Of a DNA stretch of 8,848 bases, positions 1-7,393 are shown one piece after another. Numbering within the stretch: the stretch's first letter is position 1; each line of letters starts with the position of its first letter. The DNA comes from Dehalococcoidia bacterium. GTDB lineage: Bacteria > Chloroflexota > Dehalococcoidia > SAR202 > UBA826. Under the pieces are notes generated by a model. That model was not told where the DNA came from. It saw nothing but the letters and a program-made list of their open reading frames with translations, and did no database searches. The stretch lies in assembly GCA_012965485.1 (NCBI GenBank), contig DTSF01000239.1, positions 1 to 8,848 on the forward strand, given 5' to 3'. The translations under genes and the position numbers were made by a program.

Positions 1-472
1 TAAGAGCATCTTCAGCAGTTAAAACTGGAGTCAGAACCTCATAATCAATTTCTATTAGGGCCAAAGCTTCCTCGGCAATATGAGGGTCAATAGCAGCCAC
101 TGCGGCTATTGCGTGACCGACATAGAGAGCTTTCTCTCTCGCCATTACGTTCCGGCTATAGAAACCATAATTAACAGCAGCACCTTCCTCTAAATCAGCT
201 ACCTCTGCCGAAACTTCTGGCAAATCAGCTCCTGTCATAACAGATTTGACCCCGGGATGGGCAAGAGCTTTAGATGTATCTATAGACTTTATCCTTGCAT
301 GGGCGTGGGGACTTCTAAGAATCTTTCCATGCAGGTACCCTGCAGGAAATGAATCAGCGCTATAACGGGCACGGCCGGTTACTTTATCAGCACCATCATG
401 ACGTATAGGTCTAGTACCTACTACAGAAAATTCCTTTTCGGCAAGTACCATATTTGGCTCATAGGTGGTCAT
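1..472 (-). CDS. Xanthine dehydrogenase-family molybdopterin-binding subunit, N-terminal part (partial at left edge)
   Basis: I translated this frame by hand: 157 codons stay open from the ATG at 472 to the window edge. The protein begins MTTYEPN and continues into VGTRPIRHDGADKVTGRARY, then LHGKILRSPHAHARI and later YVGHAIAAVAA. This is the conserved N-terminal a/b hammerhead region of the large subunit of molybdenum hydroxylases (xanthine dehydrogenase, CO dehydrogenase CoxL and relatives). Family members are usually 750-800 residues and bind the molybdopterin cofactor in domains lying beyond this window, so only about a fifth is visible. The start is supported by GGAGAG (plus positions 480-485) seven bases upstream; the ATG at 479 abuts that site and is out of frame. 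Partner FAD and 2Fe-2S subunits would be expected next to it, outside the window. The substrate cannot be assigned because the active-site loops are missing. Confidence 0.9.
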   Translation of the reverse strand, partial: MTTYEPNMVLAEKEFSVVGTRPIRHDGADKVTGRARYSADSFPAGYLHGKILRSPHAHARIKSIDTSKALAHPGVKSVMTGADLPEVSAEVADLEEGAAVNYGFYSRNVMAREKALYVGHAIAAVAAIDPHIAEEALALIEIDYEVLTPVLTAEDAL

Positions 473-485
473 GATGCATCTCTCC

Positions 486-506
486 GTTAATCTGATTAGT
501 TAATCT
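486..506. promoter_or_regulatory. TAATC repeat cluster upstream of the molybdenum hydroxylase gene
   Basis: GTTAATCT occurs twice as a direct repeat (486-493 and 499-506). Between the copies lies GATTA, the complement of TAATC, so 488-498 is also a perfect palindrome (TAATC-T-GATTA). The cluster lies directly upstream of the Shine-Dalgarno site of the minus-strand gene, where a regulator could control it or the divergent gene. The sequence is AT-rich and short, so chance is possible and no regulator is identified. Confidence 0.3.
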
Positions 507-517
507 AGGCTAATTTA

Positions 518-526
518 ACACATCGA
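518..526 (+). repeat. ACACATCGA intergenic word, copy 1 of 3
   Basis: A nine-base word found three times in the window in the same orientation, always between genes (also 7522-7530 and 8221-8229). Here it lies in the divergent region between the molybdenum hydroxylase and the LLM oxidoreductase genes. It could be a regulator site; see the matching finding. Confidence 0.3.
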
Positions 527-623
527 AAGAAAAGCAGAAAACAGACGCAAAATAAAATAAAGTCAATCAAATATTACACAGTATGTCTATTATCCAAGAA
601 GTTATCTGAAGTAAGTTTGGAGG

Positions 624-629
624 TATAAG
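624..629 (+). promoter_or_regulatory. Possible -10 element (TATAAG) for the LLM oxidoreductase gene
   Basis: TATAAG matches five of six bases of the bacterial -10 consensus. A weak -35 candidate, TTATCT (602-607), lies 16 bases upstream. Transcription would start near 636, giving a leader of about 33 nt that still holds the AAGG Shine-Dalgarno at 657-660. The same segment can also be read as ribosome-binding spacing for a start-stop codon pair (ATG TAA at 630-635), so the call is weak. Confidence 0.25.
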
Positions 630-668
630 ATGTAACCGTGAAACACCAACCATTATAAGGATGACTAA

Positions 669-1613
669 ATGAAATTTGGAGCTTCAATATCAAGTTACAC
701 CACCACATGGGACAGCATTGAAACAGCGATAAAAACTATGGAGTCAGGAAACTGGGATAGCATATGGTTTCCTGACCATTTTATACCGCCAGCTGCGTGG
801 AAGGGGGCTGAGGATCAACCTATTTTTGAATCGTGGTCTCTACTAGCTGCTGTCGCTGGAATGACCGAAAGGCTCCGAATGGGTCATATGGTGAATGGAA
901 ATACCTATCGAAATCCTGCATTAGTTGCAAAGATGGCAACGACCATAGACCAGATATCTAGAGGCAGATTCATACTCAGCCACGGCGCGGCATGGTTTCA
1001 AAGGGAGCACGAGGCCTATGGCTGGGAATTTCCATCCCTGAGGGAACGTTCAGATAGATTCGAGGAGTCGTGTGCTCTTATCAGGATGCTTCTAAGCTCT
1101 GAGGAACCCGTAAATTTCAAAGGAAAATATTACAGCTTAGAGAACGCACCGTTATCCCCAAGATCCGTTCAAAAGCCACATATACCAATAATGATCGGAG
1201 GTTTGGGAGAAAAACGCACACTTAGGACACTAGCTAAATATGGGGACATGTGGAACCTAGATGGTTTCGGTGTGGGTAAAGAAGAAAACGTACGTTATGG
1301 TGGCATGTCCCTAGAGTTGTTTAACCGAAAAGTCGATATTCTGCATCAACACTGTGAAGATGCTGGCAGGGATCCCTCAGAAATATCTCTTACAATTTCA
1401 ATGCCTACTAAATTGTCAAACAATCAAACGGAAACAGATGCTTTTATCCAACAAGTTGGACCTGGAACGGTTGCTGGTAGTGCCGACTACATCGTTTCAA
1501 GGGTTGGAGAATTCATGGAAGCAGGTGTAGATGAAATTATGTTTTCACCGAGACCAAGTGACAGTGAATCCCTACAGGCACTTGACGAAGAGGTGCTTTC
1601 TGCATTCGACTAG
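669..1613 (+). CDS. LLM-class (luciferase-like) flavin/F420-dependent oxidoreductase
   Basis: The 314-aa product is a full-length member of the luciferase-like monooxygenase superfamily, a TIM-barrel enzyme using FMN or F420. Visible hallmarks are WFPDHF near residues 33-38, the MGHMVNGNTYRNPALVAKMA segment (71-90), SRGRFILSHGAAW (97-109), and IPIMIGGLGEKRTLR...KYGDMWN at 172-196. That last block is characteristic of the F420-dependent-type group that includes Rv1855c-like proteins. Reactions in the family are hydride transfer or oxygenation of small organic substrates in the cytoplasm; the substrate here is unknown. The start at 669 is supported by AAGG at 657-660, eight bases upstream. An earlier ATG at 661 abuts that site and reads only ATG ACT AAA TGA. 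The gene diverges from the molybdenum hydroxylase and converges on the threonine-dehydrogenase-like gene, with the two stops overlapping. FMN versus F420 use cannot be settled by eye. Confidence 0.9.
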   Translation: MKFGASISSYTTTWDSIETAIKTMESGNWDSIWFPDHFIPPAAWKGAEDQPIFESWSLLAAVAGMTERLRMGHMVNGNTYRNPALVAKMATTIDQISRGRFILSHGAAWFQREHEAYGWEFPSLRERSDRFEESCALIRMLLSSEEPVNFKGKYYSLENAPLSPRSVQKPHIPIMIGGLGEKRTLRTLAKYGDMWNLDGFGVGKEENVRYGGMSLELFNRKVDILHQHCEDAGRDPSEISLTISMPTKLSNNQTETDAFIQQVGPGTVAGSADYIVSRVGEFMEAGVDEIMFSPRPSDSESLQALDEEVLSAFD

Positions 1614-1625
1614 GAAAGTTTTTTT
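1596..1625 (+). terminator. Weak candidate terminator at the end of the LLM oxidoreductase gene
   Basis: CTTTC (1596-1600) can pair with GAAAG (1614-1618), followed at once by seven T residues (1619-1625). The stem is only five to six base pairs and the loop holds the stop codon. It would end plus-strand transcription inside the 3' end of the convergent gene. The T-tract is good but the stem is poor, hence low confidence. Confidence 0.3.
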
Positions 1626-2563
1626 GTAAGGTTCAGGTACATATCTTCGGCCAAATCTTGTATTGCATATTCAGGTTCCCAGCCCCACTCCTCCCTGGCT
1701 TTGGAATCATCGAGGGATATAGGCCATGAATCTGCCATCGACTGTCTGACAGGGTCTATTTTATAACTGATTTCAAACCGGGGATTGATTTTCATTATCT
1801 CTCTCGCAAGATCATCCGGGGTAAAAGTCATCGCGTGGATATTGAAATCGGAGTGGTGAATCAAAACCTGAGAATCAGCCTGGAATAACTTGATTAAGGC
1901 ATTGATTGCATCTGGCATATACATCATGGGCAGAGCAGTGTCGGGGGCAAGATAGCATTCGTACGAATTTTTCCTTATTGCCTCATAGAACATCGCCACT
2001 GCGTAGTCTGTAGTCCCGGCTGTCGGTTCTGTTTTCCAGCTAATGATTCCTGGTAATCTTATCCCCCTCACGTCCAGCCCCAGCTTTGAATGGTAATAAT
2101 TGCCCATCAATTCTCCAAAAACCTTTGATATTCCATAAACTGTGTCGGGGTTTTGAATAGTATCGTTGGGTGTCTTGGTTCGAGGAGTCTTATCTCCAAA
2201 AGCGGCAATAGAACTTGGCAATATCACTTTCTCCAAGCCGTTTAAGTATGCACATTCTAAAATGTTAAATGTGCCGTTTATATTCACGTCATGGGCAGTG
2301 GTTCTTATGGTTTCAGCAGTAGCTGACAGTATTGATGACATGTGAAATATTGTGCCGACTTTAAAATCTCTCACGATTTTTTCTAAAGCATTGAAGTCTG
2401 TTACATCCAGAACAACATTTGGGCCAGTTTCAAGTATGTCTTCAGATAAAGGGGTCTTATTCCATCCTGCTATCACAGTATCACCATCGTAGTTGTTTCT
2501 TAGAGCAGGAACCAGCTCAGACCCGATTTGCCCTGCAGTGCCAGTTACAAGAATATTACCCAT
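1610..2563 (-). CDS. Extended SDR, L-threonine 3-dehydrogenase-like (NAD-dependent epimerase/dehydratase family)
   Basis: The 317-aa protein has an N-terminal Rossmann motif, GTAGQIG at residues 8-14, and the catalytic YxxxK at Y143-K147 with S117/S118 ahead of it. The block RLPGIISWKTEPTAGTTDYA followed by VAMFYEA (169-195) and the C-terminal SWPISLDDSKAREEWGWEPEY closely resemble SDR-type L-threonine 3-dehydrogenases rather than sugar epimerases. Those enzymes oxidise L-threonine to 2-amino-3-oxobutyrate with NAD+. Length fits the family. The start at 2563 is preceded by AGGGGA (2575-2580) with somewhat long spacing. It is the last gene of the five-gene minus-strand run, 19 nt after the SDR gene. 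No 2-amino-3-ketobutyrate CoA ligase gene lies in the window. Given the catabolic neighbours, the real substrate may be another beta-hydroxy-alpha-amino acid or related hydroxy compound; this is inference. Confidence 0.85.
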   Translation of the reverse strand: MGNILVTGTAGQIGSELVPALRNNYDGDTVIAGWNKTPLSEDILETGPNVVLDVTDFNALEKIVRDFKVGTIFHMSSILSATAETIRTTAHDVNINGTFNILECAYLNGLEKVILPSSIAAFGDKTPRTKTPNDTIQNPDTVYGISKVFGELMGNYYHSKLGLDVRGIRLPGIISWKTEPTAGTTDYAVAMFYEAIRKNSYECYLAPDTALPMMYMPDAINALIKLFQADSQVLIHHSDFNIHAMTFTPDDLAREIMKINPRFEISYKIDPVRQSMADSWPISLDDSKAREEWGWEPEYAIQDLAEDMYLNLTKKLS

Positions 2564-2582
2564 TTCAATCTCATTCCCCTTT

Positions 2583-3335
2583 TTATATCATTAGGTCTCC
2601 ACCATTTATATCGATGGATGCCCCCGTTATATACGAGGCTTGGTCAGATGCCAGAAATGCAACAAGGTCGGCCACCTCTGAAGGTTGTCCAAGCCGCTTT
2701 GCAGGAAATATATTTGCATATTCGTGTTTTCTTTCATCTGAAATAGTTGATCTCACCATTTCCGTATCAATCAGGCCAGGGCACACCGCGTTCACGGTTA
2801 CACCATATTCAGCAACTTCTTTAGCCGCATGCCTTGTCAAACCAAGAACCGCTGCTTTTCCGGCCGTGTAATGTGCTCCACCAATAGTGCTGACATTTTT
2901 CCCAGCGCTCGATGAAATATTGATTATCCGTCCCCATCTATTTTGCTGCATTGAGGGCAACACAGCTTTGGAGCACAAAAATGTCGATTTCAAATTCCCT
3001 TCAACCACGTAATCCCATTCCTCTTCTGATATCTGAAGCAGGGGTGTAGGTCGTAATACTCCAGCATTATTGACCAATACATCGGTGTGTCCAAAATTAT
3101 TTTCAGTATGCTTGATCATTTGTTCGACATCATGAATATCGGTGACATTACCAACATATGAAATCACAGCAGAGTTATAGCTTTTGATATCAGAGACAGT
3201 TGCCTTAGCCGTGGTCTCGTTTATATCGTTAACAACGACTGAGGCACCCTGCTGAGCTAGTGAATGGGCTATAGCGCTACCCATACCTTGGCCAGCACCG
3301 GTTACTATTGCCACTTTCTCTTCTAATGTACCCAC
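2583..3335 (-). CDS. Classical short-chain dehydrogenase/reductase (FabG-like)
   Basis: This NAD(P)-dependent oxidoreductase of 250 aa acts on an alcohol/ketone pair. From the chosen start the cofactor motif TGAGQGMG is at residues 12-19, an acidic residue (D37) after the second strand suggests NAD(H) preference, NNAG is at 89-92, and the catalytic set N114, S142/S143, Y156 and K160 is complete. The C-terminus has the usual SYITGASIDINGG. I chose the GTG at 3335 because AGGAG lies seven bases upstream and the protein then begins at the normal SDR N-terminus. An ATG at 3392 would add 19 residues that look unrelated to the family. The gene follows the GMC oxidoreductase by 106 nt and precedes the threonine-dehydrogenase-like gene by 19 nt. 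It probably oxidises or reduces an intermediate of the same pathway; FabG itself in fatty-acid synthesis is unlikely from context. Confidence 0.9.
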   Translation of the reverse strand: MGTLEEKVAIVTGAGQGMGSAIAHSLAQQGASVVVNDINETTAKATVSDIKSYNSAVISYVGNVTDIHDVEQMIKHTENNFGHTDVLVNNAGVLRPTPLLQISEEEWDYVVEGNLKSTFLCSKAVLPSMQQNRWGRIINISSSAGKNVSTIGGAHYTAGKAAVLGLTRHAAKEVAEYGVTVNAVCPGLIDTEMVRSTISDERKHEYANIFPAKRLGQPSEVADLVAFLASDQASYITGASIDINGGDLMI

Positions 3336-3400
3336 GTTTAGACTCCTCTTAGATTTTGCCCGGTTGGTTTTCGGTAACCAGAAAGTACACAAGGCCCAAT

Positions 3401-3450
3401 GGTAAATAGACCCATCTAGGTCCTAGCATATACCTTGCTGCTCATTTACC
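3401..3450 (-). repeat. Intercistronic inverted repeat across the GMC oxidoreductase stop codon
   Basis: GGTAAAT (3401-3407) and ATTTACC (3444-3450) are perfect 7-base inverted repeats, enclosing a second palindrome CTAGG-T-CCTAG (3416-3426). In the minus-strand transcript this could fold over the GMC gene's stop codon. There is no U-tract, so it is not a classic terminator; it could mark an mRNA processing or stability point in the operon. Chance is possible. Confidence 0.3.
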
Positions 3451-5019
3451 TTGCTTGATAAATTCAGCGATTTTTTCTCCGATCATCATTGCGGGAACAT
3501 TTGTGTTTGCCCTTACACAGTCATGCATTATAGATGCATCACCCAAACGTAAATTTTCAAAGCCGTGGACCTTACCATACTGGTCAACCACAGCCATCGA
3601 ATCTGATTCAGGTCCCATTTTGCACGTACCGCTTATATGATGGCTGGTTGTTGCGTTTTTCAGAATCCATAAATCTAGTAAATCATTATCTTTTAACTCT
3701 TGATCCGTAGGTTGAATACGTCTTGTGACTATTGCTTCATAAGAAGTTCCATCACCCACTTCTGCGCACAATCTCACACACTCCCTCATCCGCCTTAGAT
3801 CCTCTGCTTCCCTAAAATAGTTATAGTTCAGATAAGGTTGAACTTGTGGATCTGAAGATCTCAACAAAAGCTCTCCTGAGCCCATTTGAAGATACAGGCA
3901 AGCACTCATACCTACACCTTTATACATATCTTCACCATCAGTCATATAAAACTTTTGTGGACCTGTGGCAGTATGGTGAACCATCATATCGTTGTGAAGT
4001 TCCGATCCTTCAGCGGTGTATCGTATTGCAACTGTGGCGCCACGCTTGGATCCATCCTTAAGATGCTCGTAGTCATCATTTACTTCCCATATAAGGCGAA
4101 CCTGGGGATGATCTCTTAGATTTTGACCTACACCGGGCAGGTGATGTAACACCTCTATTCCCTTTCCTCCGAGATGCTCATTTGGGCCTATACCAGACAG
4201 CATAAGCAATTGCGGTGACCCTATTGCACCAGCACTGACAATTATTTCCGCTCCTTTTTCGATAAAGACATCTCCATCTTTCTCTACTTCTACCCCTACA
4301 GCCTTTTTATTACTCAATTTTATTTTTCGGACATTGCAATCAGCTTTCAAGGTTAGGTTCGTACGGTTTCGGGCAGGATTTAGGTAAGTCAAAGCTGTAC
4401 TCTGACGAACTCTGTTAATAGTGTTAAATGGCATGGGGCCGACGCCAGTTGAATCAGGATCATTATGATCTTCTGTAGCGGGAAATCCTAAATCTTGAAA
4501 TCCTTGGAAAAATGCTTCCGCATCGCGGGTCCACTCGTCTTTTGGATGCCGGCGAACACCTATTGGGCCATCATGGCCATGAAAATCCCCCCCCATATCG
4601 GTATCGTTCTCTAATTTTTTGAAGGCTGGAAGACACTTTTCGAAACTCCATTCTTCGTTTCCGTGTTCCGCCCATGTGTCATAGTCTTGCGGGTCTCCTC
4701 GAAGAAAAATCTGTGCATTCACAGCGCTAGAGCCGCCCATAGCTTTACCCCTGGGAATCAACATTGGAGAATCTTGCTCTTCTGTAGCATCGGCAACAAA
4801 AAGCCAACGTTTTTCATCACCAGGGTCAAGCCACCAGTTTGGTTCGTCTAAAAGCTCGGGGCCATACCCGTACTTAAATTTTTCTGGGAGTGAAGAAAAA
4901 TCCTCATAGTCACTACCTGACTCCAGGAGAAGCACAGATTTAGATTCATCTTCACTCAATCTTGTAGCTATAATGGCTCCAGCAGACCCTGCTCCAACAA
5001 CTATGTAATCGTATTCCAT
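3442..5019 (-). CDS. GMC-family FAD-dependent oxidoreductase (choline dehydrogenase/alcohol oxidase-like)
   Basis: The 525-aa product is a full-length glucose-methanol-choline oxidoreductase, which oxidises primary or secondary alcohols using FAD. The FAD-binding motif GAGSAG is at residues 9-14, with the ribose-binding E33 in LLLESG. GMC signature 1 (PRGKAMGGSSAVNAQIFLRG) starts near residue 89, and signature 2 is SAGAIGSPQLLMLSGIGP in the middle. The C-terminal active site has HHISGTCKMG (likely catalytic H461) and NTN at 505-507, matching the His/Asn arrangement of choline dehydrogenase-type enzymes. The ATG at 5019 has GGAG seven bases upstream. No signal peptide is seen, so it is probably cytoplasmic. 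It sits between two SDR genes, which suits a stepwise alcohol oxidation route. The coding strand carries a G8 run (plus 4587-4594), but the frame is intact. The natural substrate cannot be told from the sequence. Confidence 0.93.
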   Translation of the reverse strand: MEYDYIVVGAGSAGAIIATRLSEDESKSVLLLESGSDYEDFSSLPEKFKYGYGPELLDEPNWWLDPGDEKRWLFVADATEEQDSPMLIPRGKAMGGSSAVNAQIFLRGDPQDYDTWAEHGNEEWSFEKCLPAFKKLENDTDMGGDFHGHDGPIGVRRHPKDEWTRDAEAFFQGFQDLGFPATEDHNDPDSTGVGPMPFNTINRVRQSTALTYLNPARNRTNLTLKADCNVRKIKLSNKKAVGVEVEKDGDVFIEKGAEIIVSAGAIGSPQLLMLSGIGPNEHLGGKGIEVLHHLPGVGQNLRDHPQVRLIWEVNDDYEHLKDGSKRGATVAIRYTAEGSELHNDMMVHHTATGPQKFYMTDGEDMYKGVGMSACLYLQMGSGELLLRSSDPQVQPYLNYNYFREAEDLRRMRECVRLCAEVGDGTSYEAIVTRRIQPTDQELKDNDLLDLWILKNATTSHHISGTCKMGPESDSMAVVDQYGKVHGFENLRLGDASIMHDCVRANTNVPAMMIGEKIAEFIKQGK

Positions 5020-5033
5020 CCAACAGCTCCATT

Positions 5034-5064
5034 CTTATAAACTCTCTAACCAGGCAAGTGTCAA
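5034..5064 (-). promoter_or_regulatory. Possible internal promoter ahead of the GMC oxidoreductase gene
   Basis: On the minus strand TTGACA (5064-5059) is a perfect -35 hexamer, followed after 19 bases by TATAAG (5039-5034), five of six matches to the -10 consensus. The 19-base spacing is long. Transcription would start close to 5027, which would cut into the GGAG ribosome-binding site, so the element may not be functional. Confidence 0.25.
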
Positions 5065-5083
5065 TGAAAGGCAGACCGGAGAT

Positions 5084-5890
5084 TTAATTCATCCGCCGCC
5101 CACCATCAACATTAATTGCCTGGCCTGTAATATTGTGAGCGTCATCAGAGGCTAAAAAGGCAGTCAATTTGCCGATATCTTCCGGTGTCTGTTCCTTTTG
5201 CATTGGGATCCCAAGCTCGATGACCTTTTCGAATCGTTCTCGACCGGTAAGTCCTTCCAAAGCTTGGTTATCATAAAAATCTGGCCGTCCGATAAGCTGT
5301 TCAAATAAAGGTGTCCATAATAAGCCCGGACATATTGCATTTACGTTGATTTGATATGGAGCCAACTGAAGCGCATGGGACTGTGTCCAACTCACAACTC
5401 CAGCTTTTGAAGCATTGTAGTGGGGTATAGAAGGGCCACCTTGCCGGGATGCGATCGAAGCAATATTAATTATTTTCCCCTGCCTTCTCTCTTTCATACT
5501 ATCTTCAACAGCCTGTGAGACGTTTACCACGCCTCTGAGATTGATAGCCAGCACTGTGTCCCAATCATCTTCACTAGGCACCTTCCTCTCCCACCAGCCA
5601 TCCGCTCCACCAACACCGGCGTTATTTACCACAATGTCTATTTGGCCTAATTGATTCAATAAATCTAAAACTACCGATTGGGCTGAAGCCCGATTTGTGA
5701 CATCCAGCTGCGCCGATTGGGACTTACCACCGGATCTGGAAATTTCTTCCGATGCAAGCCTAGCTCCGTCTGCATCGATATCACTTAGCACCACATTAGC
5801 CCCTTGCTCAGCAAGAACCTTTGATATGCCCTTACCGATTCCAGACGCAGCTCCGGTAACTAACGCGTTCTTATTACTTAGATCTATCAT
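5084..5890 (-). CDS. Classical short-chain dehydrogenase/reductase
   Basis: The protein has 268 aa from the chosen start and begins MIDLSNKNALVTG. Its nucleotide-binding motif TGAASGIG is at residues 12-19, D37 after the second strand points to NAD(H), NNAG is at 89-92, and the catalytic N117, S145, Y158 and K162 are all present. It ends with NITGQAINVDGG, as usual for the family. It differs from the other SDR in the window by a WW-containing insertion near 99-100 and a longer substrate-loop region (about 195-235), so it probably has a different substrate. The start at 5890 is favoured by GGAG eight bases upstream. An in-frame ATG at 5947 would add 19 residues overlapping the amidase gene and lacks family similarity. 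It follows the amidase by 26 nt and precedes the GMC gene by 64 nt. Confidence 0.9.
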   Translation of the reverse strand: MIDLSNKNALVTGAASGIGKGISKVLAEQGANVVLSDIDADGARLASEEISRSGGKSQSAQLDVTNRASAQSVVLDLLNQLGQIDIVVNNAGVGGADGWWERKVPSEDDWDTVLAINLRGVVNVSQAVEDSMKERRQGKIINIASIASRQGGPSIPHYNASKAGVVSWTQSHALQLAPYQINVNAICPGLLWTPLFEQLIGRPDFYDNQALEGLTGRERFEKVIELGIPMQKEQTPEDIGKLTAFLASDDAHNITGQAINVDGGRRMN

Positions 5891-5916
5891 TCCATATTCT
5901 CCAAAAAGCGTTTCAT

Positions 5917-7350
5917 CTAACTTACAGGTGGTCTGTGTTGAATCCATGGTCGGGCCGATTCAAAAGCGGAGCTAACGGCAAGAACAGTCTCCTCATCCCC
6001 ATATTTGCCCACGATATGCAAGCCTACTGGCATTCCATCAGAGTCGAATCCACATGGAATGCTGGCTGCCGTAAATCCAATGGTGTTAATTGGATGAGTA
6101 AAGGGTACGAACCCCCATCCAGGGTTGGGATAAGGGTCTTGGTCTCCTATTTTTTGAGGGTATATATCAGTAGGAAAAGCCGTGGTGGGCATAGTCGGGG
6201 ATACCAGAACGTCAAATTTCTCAAATTCATCCTCAAACTTATGAATCATTTGGTTTCTTATTCCCAGAGCTCTCACATAATCTGTTGCCGTAACGTCCCT
6301 GCCTTGTTCAATAGCCCATTTCCCATACCATGTGAGCGGATCAGTTGGATCATCTAGCAGATGGCCATTAGACACATAAGCCGAAGCAGCGAATATAACA
6401 AGCCAGGGATCAAAAGGGTTTTCCAGTTTCAGACTGGATTGATCAACTGAACATCCCAACTCCGAAAAAGCTTTAATCGCACCTTTAGTTATTTCTGCCA
6501 CCTCAGTGTCTACGGAGGTGTATCCAAAATCTGGACTCCAACCTATACGAAATCCTGATACATCTCTTTCAGTTGCGGCCATAAAGTCGGGAACAGAAGC
6601 GCGAAGAGAACCAGGGTCTCTAGGATCATATCCTGACAACACCTGGAGCATTAAAGCAGAATCCCTGACAGTCCGGGTTAACCCCCCTTGCTGGCTGGTA
6701 TAGTTGACAGCCGCAGGAGAATTAATCCCTGTGTAACTGGACACTCTCCCTTGAGTGGGTTTAATTCCATAGGTGCCAGTAAAACTAGCAGGTATTCGAA
6801 TTGAGCCACCACCATCTCCTCCTGTAGCCAAGGAGGTCAACCCTGCGATTATGGATGCCCCAGCACCTCCACTAGACCCACCCGATGTACGCTCAGGATT
6901 CCAAGGATTCCTGCAGGGATCTCCCAACCTGTTTTCATTGGCTCCCAGCAGTCCAAATTCAGGTGAATTGGTCTTTCCCAACATGATCGCCCCAGCGGAT
7001 AACACCCTTTCAACCACGGCGCAATCAGCATCGGGAACTCTATCTTTGTATGCCAATGACCCTCCAGTAGTCTTCACCCCTTTGGTCATTTGTAGATCTT
7101 TTATAGAAATAGGTATTCCATGTAGGGGGCCAAGTTCGTCACCGGCAACGACTGATTTCTCGGCCTTTCGGGCAGATTCTAATGCCAGATCAGATGTGAC
7201 CGTAAGGTAAGAATTGAGCTTGCCATCTAGACTATCTATACGATCCAAGTACAGTTGAGTGATCTCTACCGGAGAAACCTCTTTACTTGCTATAAGTTTC
7301 TTGAGTTCTGTAGCCGGTGCGAACACAAGATTTTCATCTACGCCTGCCAT
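5917..7350 (-). CDS. Amidase signature-family hydrolase
   Basis: The 477-aa protein is a full-length amidase of the Ser-cisSer-Lys type, which hydrolyses carboxamide bonds. The catalytic lysine is K84 in GIPISIKD, the cis-serine is S159 in SGGSSGGAGA, and the nucleophile is S183 in ATGGDGGGSIRIPA. The spacings of 75 and 24 residues match GatA-type enzymes. It is unlikely to be the tRNA amidotransferase subunit GatA, since no GatB or GatC gene is adjacent and the neighbours are catabolic oxidoreductases. The ATG at 7350 has GGAGGA five bases upstream. No signal peptide is seen. It is the first gene of the five-gene minus-strand run, suggesting that amide hydrolysis opens the pathway. Annotators may call it an Asp-tRNA(Asn)/Glu-tRNA(Gln) amidotransferase homologue, but context argues for a small-molecule amide substrate of unknown identity. 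Confidence 0.92.
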   Translation of the reverse strand: MAGVDENLVFAPATELKKLIASKEVSPVEITQLYLDRIDSLDGKLNSYLTVTSDLALESARKAEKSVVAGDELGPLHGIPISIKDLQMTKGVKTTGGSLAYKDRVPDADCAVVERVLSAGAIMLGKTNSPEFGLLGANENRLGDPCRNPWNPERTSGGSSGGAGASIIAGLTSLATGGDGGGSIRIPASFTGTYGIKPTQGRVSSYTGINSPAAVNYTSQQGGLTRTVRDSALMLQVLSGYDPRDPGSLRASVPDFMAATERDVSGFRIGWSPDFGYTSVDTEVAEITKGAIKAFSELGCSVDQSSLKLENPFDPWLVIFAASAYVSNGHLLDDPTDPLTWYGKWAIEQGRDVTATDYVRALGIRNQMIHKFEDEFEKFDVLVSPTMPTTAFPTDIYPQKIGDQDPYPNPGWGFVPFTHPINTIGFTAASIPCGFDSDGMPVGLHIVGKYGDEETVLAVSSAFESARPWIQHRPPVS

Positions 7351-7393
7351 AGTCTTCCTCCACGATTATTGAGATGTTTCTCTAACTATGCGG

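Noticed and set aside
2419..2871. Plus-strand open frame of 150 codons
   Set aside because: It is antisense to two well-supported minus-strand genes and resembles no protein family.
3336..3392. N-terminal extension of the SDR gene to an ATG at 3392
   Set aside because: The extra 19 residues do not look like SDR sequence, while the GTG at 3335 has a well-spaced AGGAG.
5891..5947. N-terminal extension of the other SDR gene into the amidase gene
   Set aside because: The ATG at 5890 has GGAG at good spacing and starts at the normal family N-terminus; the extension overlaps amidase coding sequence.
6773..7210. Plus-strand open frame of 145 codons
   Set aside because: It is antisense to the amidase core with its intact catalytic motifs; the Pro-rich composition is what the complement of Gly-rich amidase motifs would give.
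5917..7350. Reading the amidase as GatA of the tRNA amidotransferase
   Set aside because: No gatB or gatC neighbour and a purely catabolic context; the motif similarity is shared by the whole amidase family.
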